Below, one piece after another: positions 21,942-25,496 of a stretch of 25,496 bases of DNA. The stretch covers positions 1 to 25,496 of the forward strand of contig DAOTVS010000316.1 of NCBI GenBank assembly GCA_034436375.1, given 5' to 3'. A program made the position numbers and the translations under genes. The notes under the pieces were generated by a model. That model searched no databases. It saw only the letters and a list, made by a program, of their open reading frames with translations, and was not told the DNA's origin. The stretch is from DAOTVS01 sp034436375 (GTDB lineage Bacteria > Chloroflexota > Anaerolineae > SpSt-313). The number at the start of each line of letters is the position of its first letter. The stretch's first letter is position 1.

Positions 21942-22775
21942 CTACCGCTTCTTCGTCCGCCGCCGCACGATCATGCTATCGCTGGCCTTGCGTGGGCGGG
22001 TCTTTTTGCCCAATGTGGGCTTGCCCCAAGGGCTCTTGGGAGATGGCATGCCCACCGGCGCCTTGCCTTCGCCGCCACCATGCGGGTGGTCGCGCGGGGT
22101 CATCGCCGAACCACGGACAGACGGGCGGCGACCCAGCCAGCGGGAGCGGCCGGCCTTGCCGATCTTGACGTTGCCATGGTCCGTGTTGCCGACCTGGCCG
22201 ATAGTAGCCATGCAGCGGATGTGCACGCGCCGCATCTCGCCTGAGGGCAGACGCAGAGTGGCGTAATTGCCTTCCTTGGCCAGGACCTGCGCCGAGCAAC
22301 CGGCGGCCCGGGCCATCTGCCCACCCCGCCCCAGGTTCAACTCGACGTTGTGCACCATCGTGCCGAGCGGGATATTGGCCAACGGCATGGCGTTCCCCGG
22401 CCGCACCTCGGCCTGCGGCCCAGACATAACGGTATCGCCAACCTTGAGGTCCAGTGGCGCCACGATATAGCGCTTCTCGCCATCCGCATACACCAGGAGG
22501 GCAATGCGGGCCGAGCGGTTCGGGTCATACTGGATCGACTCCACACGCGCGGGAATCGCCACCTTATCGCGGCGAAAGTCGATCACCCGATACATGCGCT
22601 TGTGCCCACCGCCCTGATGGCGAACCGTCACTTTGCCACGAACATTGCGCCCGGCGTGTTTTTTCAGGGTCCTCAGCAGCGAGCGCTCTGGCTCAACATC
22701 GTCAATGTCGGCAAAGGAGGTGCTGGTCATCCAGCGTCGCCCTGGAGAGGTGGGCTTGTATACCTTAATTGCCAT
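21942..22775 (-). CDS. rplB: 50S ribosomal protein L2
   Basis: The product has 277 residues. MAIKVYKPTSPGRRWMT opens it, and the C-terminal RDHPHGGGEGKAPVGMP carries the conserved His needed for peptidyl transferase activity in E. coli, followed by a basic tail (RKASDSMIVRRRTKKR). The ATG at 22775 with GAGGGGG upstream is used; an in-frame start at 22790 would overlap rplW. One base separates it from the rplW stop. Confidence 0.98.
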   Translation of the reverse strand: MAIKVYKPTSPGRRWMTSTSFADIDDVEPERSLLRTLKKHAGRNVRGKVTVRHQGGGHKRMYRVIDFRRDKVAIPARVESIQYDPNRSARIALLVYADGEKRYIVAPLDLKVGDTVMSGPQAEVRPGNAMPLANIPLGTMVHNVELNLGRGGQMARAAGCSAQVLAKEGNYATLRLPSGEMRRVHIRCMATIGQVGNTDHGNVKIGKAGRSRWLGRRPSVRGSAMTPRDHPHGGGEGKAPVGMPSPKSPWGKPTLGKKTRPRKASDSMIVRRRTKKR

Positions 22776-22776
22776 T

Positions 22777-23061
22777 CTAGACCCCCTCAAAGACCTGAAT
22801 ACTCTGCCCGGCTGCCAGCGTCACGATCGCCTTTCGCCAGCCAGGAGTATGGCCCTGGATGCGCCCCAGGCGTCGCTGCTTACCACGCACGTTCATGACA
22901 TTGACCGCGATCACGTTGACATTGAACGCCTTTTCGACGGCTTCCTTGACCTGCATCTTGTTCGCGCGCCGGTCCACCTCAAAGGCATACCGGTTCTGCT
23001 CACCGAGCAAGCTGGTCTTTTCCGTCACGATCGGGCGTTTCAGCACTTCATACGGATGCAT
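22777..23061 (-). CDS. rplW: 50S ribosomal protein L23
   Basis: The product has 94 residues. VLKRPIVTEKTSLLGEQNRY and EVDRRANKMQVKEAVEKAF are typical of L23, the exit-tunnel protein that binds trigger factor and SRP. GGAGA lies 8 bases before the ATG. It follows rplD by 10 bases. Confidence 0.97.
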   Translation of the reverse strand: MHPYEVLKRPIVTEKTSLLGEQNRYAFEVDRRANKMQVKEAVEKAFNVNVIAVNVMNVRGKQRRLGRIQGHTPGWRKAIVTLAAGQSIQVFEGV

Positions 23062-23071
23062 TCTCAGTCTC

Positions 23072-23722
23072 CTACTCCGTTGCTACGCCGGCAACAGCGG
23101 GCTGCCCCAAATGTTGGTGCACGGCCTCCACTGCGGCCATCGGCATGACCAGATAGTCGTATCCCAGCAGGTCAGCAACGTTGAGACTGCCCGTCCGCAG
23201 GATCTTGACCCCTTCCAGATTAGCTGCCGACCGCTCGACCGCCAAAGAGGGGCCCGTCAGCAGGATCAGCGCCGACCCGTCAATGGCAAGGCGGCTCAGC
23301 ATGCCCAGCATCTCTTTGGTCTTTGGCGCTTCCATGCTCAGCTCATCGAGCACCACCACCTGCTCTGCTCCCGCCTTGACCGACAGGGCCGAGCGCAGGG
23401 CCAGCCGGCGCATCTTGCGCGGCATACGCTGCTCATAGCTCCGCGGATGAGGGCCAAAGACCACACCACCACCCTTCCAATGGGGGGCGCGGATGCTGCC
23501 TTGCCGGGCCCGACCGGTGCCCTTTTGGCGCCAAGGCTTGCGACCACCGCCCCGCACCTCGGAGCGCGTCTTGGTCTGCACCGTGCCCAAGCGAGCATTT
23601 GCCCGCTGCCGCAGGAGTGCCTGATGCATCACCGGTTCATTGATCGGTGCCGCAAACACATAGTCTTGCAGCTCCACCTCGCCGACCGTCTGGCCGGCCA
23701 TATTCCTTACAGGAACTCGCAT
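23072..23722 (-). CDS. rplD: 50S ribosomal protein L4
   Basis: The product has 216 residues. MRVPVRNMAGQTVGEVEL opens it, and the long basic tunnel loop has RSEVRGGGRKPWRQKGTGRA followed by RQGSIRAPHWKGGGVVFGP. In E. coli L4 also represses the S10 operon by binding the leader RNA. The ATG at 23722 is used because GAGGGAA lies just upstream; the frame extends to 23797 without family similarity. The preceding 188-bp spacer holds a closed multi-helix RNA structure, a natural place to look for L4-type control. Confidence 0.97.
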   Translation of the reverse strand: MRVPVRNMAGQTVGEVELQDYVFAAPINEPVMHQALLRQRANARLGTVQTKTRSEVRGGGRKPWRQKGTGRARQGSIRAPHWKGGGVVFGPHPRSYEQRMPRKMRRLALRSALSVKAGAEQVVVLDELSMEAPKTKEMLGMLSRLAIDGSALILLTGPSLAVERSAANLEGVKILRTGSLNVADLLGYDYLVMPMAAVEAVHQHLGQPAVAGVATE

Positions 23723-23809
23723 CTGTTCCCTCTTCCTAGCGCCCTCTCGCCGCATGGTCACTCTGCTTGACCACCAGGTTCGCAGCGCAGCGCCCACATT
23801 TCAGCTCCA

Positions 23810-23904
23810 GGCGACAGTGTCGCCCCCAATTGCGTTCAGAGATGGCAGCATCTCCAGGTATCCACAAGCGTGCTATGCTCGCTGAGCTATCCAAACGCAA
23901 TTGG
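23810..23904 (-). promoter_or_regulatory. Structured RNA candidate between rplC and rplD
   Basis: On the mRNA strand CCAATTGCGTT (23904-23894) pairs perfectly with AACGCAATTGG (23836-23826). Inside this 11-bp stem are two hairpins: AGCG.GC/GC.CGCT around a TAT-type loop near 23865-23885, with one mismatch, and GAGAT/ATCTC (23854-23850 with 23843-23839). Together they make a three-way junction of 79 nt. It starts 6 nt after the rplC stop. A further stem GGCGAC/GTCGCC (23824-23810) follows directly. It is not a known leader type to me. Confidence 0.55.
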
Positions 23905-23910
23905 TGTTGT

Positions 23911-24558
23911 TCAGCGTCGTTTGCGCGCTTCGCGGGTCTTCAGGCCCTTACGAATAAAGAGGATTCCGTTCACGCCACCGGGCACCGCACCACGCAAAGC
24001 GAGCAGGTTCCGCTCTGGGTCAACCAGCTCCACGCGCAGATTGTGGACAGTTACCCTATCCGTACCCATGCGACCCGCCATCCGCAGGCCCTTGACGATA
24101 TTGCCGGGGGTCGTGCCCGAGGCAATAGCGCCGGGGTGTCGCTGCCGGTCCGACTGGCCGTGGGTCCTAGGGCCGCCTCTGAAATGGTGCCGCTTGACGA
24201 CGCCCGCAAACCCCTTGCCTTTGGAGATACCAATGACGTCCACCACGTCGCCAGGCTTGAAGATGCTGACGTCAAGGCGCTGCCCGCGCTCGTATTGGCC
24301 AGCGTCGTCGGTGCGCAGCTCCCGCAGATGTCGCAGCGGCGGCAGGCCCTTCAGGTGTCCCTTCTCTGGCTCCGTCAGGCGCTTGGTCTCTTCAAAGCCC
24401 AACTGGATTGCGGCATAGCCATCCTTCTCGGGCAGCTTGACCTGCGTCACGACACAGGGCCCAGCCTCGATGACCGTCACCGGCACCACAATGCCGCTTT
24501 CGGCAAAATGGCGCGTCATTCCTACTTTACGGCCTAGAATTGCTTGTCGTGTTGGCAT
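23911..24558 (-). CDS. rplC: 50S ribosomal protein L3
   Basis: The product has 215 residues. ILGRKVGMTRHFAESG (7-22) and the signature GISKGKGFAGVVKRHHFRGG, which reaches toward the peptidyl transferase centre, are intact. L3 starts 50S assembly with L24. The ATG at 24558 gives the family N-terminus but lacks a good SD (only GAG). A TATAAA lies 8 bases upstream, discussed under findings. It is separated from rpsJ by 200 bp of structured spacer. Confidence 0.97.
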   Translation of the reverse strand: MPTRQAILGRKVGMTRHFAESGIVVPVTVIEAGPCVVTQVKLPEKDGYAAIQLGFEETKRLTEPEKGHLKGLPPLRHLRELRTDDAGQYERGQRLDVSIFKPGDVVDVIGISKGKGFAGVVKRHHFRGGPRTHGQSDRQRHPGAIASGTTPGNIVKGLRMAGRMGTDRVTVHNLRVELVDPERNLLALRGAVPGGVNGILFIRKGLKTREARKRR

Positions 24559-24641
24559 AGCTCAGCTTTATACAAGGGCTTGCCACCAGGCCAGAGAGGC
24601 CATCGAGCGCCCTCGTTCCCCCTTTACTCAAAAGTGACCGC

Positions 24642-24757
24642 CTCAACATCCCGGAGCTTCCAACCTCTGGGGCGATAGAGCGCCAGGCCCGGCGCCACGT
24701 GCCCCACTGCAAGGGCGGGCTTGCCCAATCTCCGGGAGGCTCGCTTCAGGTGTTGAG
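24642..24757 (-). promoter_or_regulatory. Structured RNA candidate between rpsJ and rplC
   Basis: On the mRNA strand CTCAACA (24757-24751) pairs with TGTTGAG (24648-24642), and TCCCGGAG (24737-24730) pairs with CTCCGGGA (24656-24649). The two helices stack on the 3' side and are separated by a 13-nt bulge on the 5' side. They enclose two hairpins: GCAAG/CTTGC (24724-24709), and a long one with TGGGGC/GCCCCA (24706-24701 with 24673-24668) topped by GCGCC/GGCGC (24695-24680). The outer strand starts 1 nt after the rpsJ stop. Confidence 0.6.
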
Positions 24758-24758
24758 C

Positions 24759-25070
24759 CTAGAGCTTGACTTCGATATCCACGCCCGCCGGCAGGTTCAG
24801 GCGCATCAGCGTGTCAACCGTCTTCGCCGTCGGCTCTAGCACATCGATCAGGCGTTTATGAGTCCGGATTTCGAGTTGGTCACGCGAGTCCTTGTCGATG
24901 AATGTGGAGCGCATGACCGTGAAACGCTCGATCTTTGTGGGCAGAGGCACGGGCCCAACTACGGCAGCCCCCGTACGTTCTGCGGCCTCGACAATACGCC
25001 GCGCTGATTGATCCAGCACCCGATGATCAAAGCTTTTGAGGCGGATTCGAATTCGCTGTCGTTTGGCCAT
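24759..25070 (-). CDS. rpsJ: 30S ribosomal protein S10
   Basis: The product has 103 residues. IRIRLKSFDHRVLDQSARRI (7-26) and the signature PLPTKIERFTVMRSTFIDKD (42-61) identify S10 (NusE), which also links NusG and RNA polymerase to the ribosome. The best SD, AAGGAGGG (25112-25105), lies 34 bases before the ATG, but a hairpin occupies most of that distance. The gene follows tuf by 56 bases. Confidence 0.98.
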   Translation of the reverse strand: MAKRQRIRIRLKSFDHRVLDQSARRIVEAAERTGAAVVGPVPLPTKIERFTVMRSTFIDKDSRDQLEIRTHKRLIDVLEPTAKTVDTLMRLNLPAGVDIEVKL

Positions 25071-25079
25071 AGTCCATGA

Positions 25080-25112
25080 GGGTCTGGCTCTCGCCTGGAC
25101 CCGTCCCTCCTT
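25080..25112 (-). promoter_or_regulatory. SD and intervening hairpin upstream of rpsJ
   Basis: AAGGAGGG (25112-25105) is followed by a stem GGGTC/GACCC (25102-25098 with 25084-25080) that encloses a second stem GGC/GCC closed by a GAGA tetraloop (25092-25089), a GNRA loop. The rpsJ ATG is at 25070. Looping out the hairpin cuts the distance from GGAGG to the ATG from 35 to about 12 nt. Confidence 0.5.
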
Positions 25113-25126
25113 GTTCCCTAAAGTTA

Positions 25127-25496
25127 TTATTCCTCGACCTTGATGATAGCGCCCGCGCCAACGGTGTGGCCGCCCTCACGGATGGCAAAGCGCGAGCCCG
25201 CTTCCAGGGCCACCGGCGTGATCAATTCCACATCCACCGTCACATTGTCACCGGGCATGACCATCTCCACACCCGCCGGCAACGTCACGCTCCCCGTCAC
25301 ATCCATCGTCCGAATATAGAACTGCGGCCGGTACCCATTGAAGAACGGCGTGTGACGCACGCCCTCTTCATTCTTCAAAATGTATACCTGCCCCGTGAAC
25401 TTTTTGTGCGGCTTGATCGAGCCCGGCTTGGCCAAGACCTCACCACGCTCTACATCCGTGCGCTCTATACCCCGCAACAGGCACCCTACATTGTCT
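25127..25496 (-). CDS. tuf: Elongation factor Tu (partial, C-terminal part)
   Basis: The 122 visible codons run to the right edge, so the N-terminal GTPase domain is outside the window. The visible part starts DNVGCLLRGIERTDVERGEV, the end of domain II, and continues through domain III with TPFFNGYRPQFYIRTMDVTG, ending GGHTVGAGAIIKVEE. EF-Tu carries aminoacyl-tRNA to the A site. The fus/tuf genes commonly precede rpsJ, and this fits that layout. Confidence 0.97.
   Translation of the reverse strand, partial: DNVGCLLRGIERTDVERGEVLAKPGSIKPHKKFTGQVYILKNEEGVRHTPFFNGYRPQFYIRTMDVTGSVTLPAGVEMVMPGDNVTVDVELITPVALEAGSRFAIREGGHTVGAGAIIKVEE

Noticed and set aside
23826..23904. A tRNA gene on the minus strand: TAGCTCAGCGAG resembles the A box, and the ends pair
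   Set aside because: There is no GTTC-type T loop, no proper 7-base anticodon loop and the closing stem is 11 bp, not 7. It is kept as a structured RNA, although a decayed tRNA-like origin cannot be ruled out.

Overview
This is a 25.5 kb bacterial chromosome segment, GC-rich at about 60% by eye. It is dominated by one long minus-strand array that corresponds to the S10, spc and alpha ribosomal-protein operons. The array reads, in transcription order from the right edge: tuf (partial), rpsJ, rplC, rplD, rplW, rplB, rpsS, rplV, rpsC, rplP, rpmC, rpsQ, rplN, rplX, rplE, rpsN (type Z), rpsH, rplF, rplR, rpsE, rpmD, rplO, secY, adk, map, rpmJ, rpsM, rpsK, rpsD, rpoA, rplQ, truA, rplM, rpsI. The gene order is classical, except that infA is absent from its usual place between map and rpmJ. 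The proteins point to a Gram-positive-type or deep-branching bacterium. Chloroflexota is my best guess, from the type-Z S14, the zinc-ribbon L24, the zinc-LID adenylate kinase, the C+ forms of S4 and L36, and the style of the accessory genes. This is an inference, not a demonstrated placement.

Left part (1-7300). A second minus-strand group holds a YihY/BrkB-type membrane protein, the rRNA methyltransferase/hemolysin-like TlyA, the elongation factor LepA (EF4), and the N-terminal 226 codons of a GT39/PMT-like membrane glycosyltransferase that runs off the left edge. A 481-bp intergenic region (4459-4939) holds two strong hairpins, a fragment that looks like the N-terminus of a HAD phosphatase gene, and a possible promoter. 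It is followed by three plus-strand genes: a small nucleotidyltransferase-fold protein, a HAD-family hydrolase and a double-GNAT acetyltransferase. The plus-strand group and the ribosomal array converge on a 33-bp almost perfect inverted repeat at 7211-7290.

The genes of the array build the ribosome (S10 to L17), the core transcription enzyme (rpoA), the Sec translocon (secY), N-terminal methionine removal (map), adenylate balance (adk), tRNA pseudouridine (truA) and delivery of aminoacyl-tRNA (tuf). Most junctions overlap or are a few bases long, which implies translational coupling.

The least expected feature is that a handful of junctions are opened by 60-200 nt spacers rich in stem-loops on the mRNA strand: tuf/rpsJ, rpsJ/rplC, rplC/rplD, rplR/rpsE, rpsK/rpsD, rpoA/rplQ and rplM/rpsI. 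Two of them (rpsJ/rplC and rplC/rplD) can be drawn as closed three-way junctions. They are candidates for cis-acting regulatory RNAs of ribosomal-protein synthesis that I do not recognise. No tRNA, rRNA, CRISPR, phage or transposase gene was seen.
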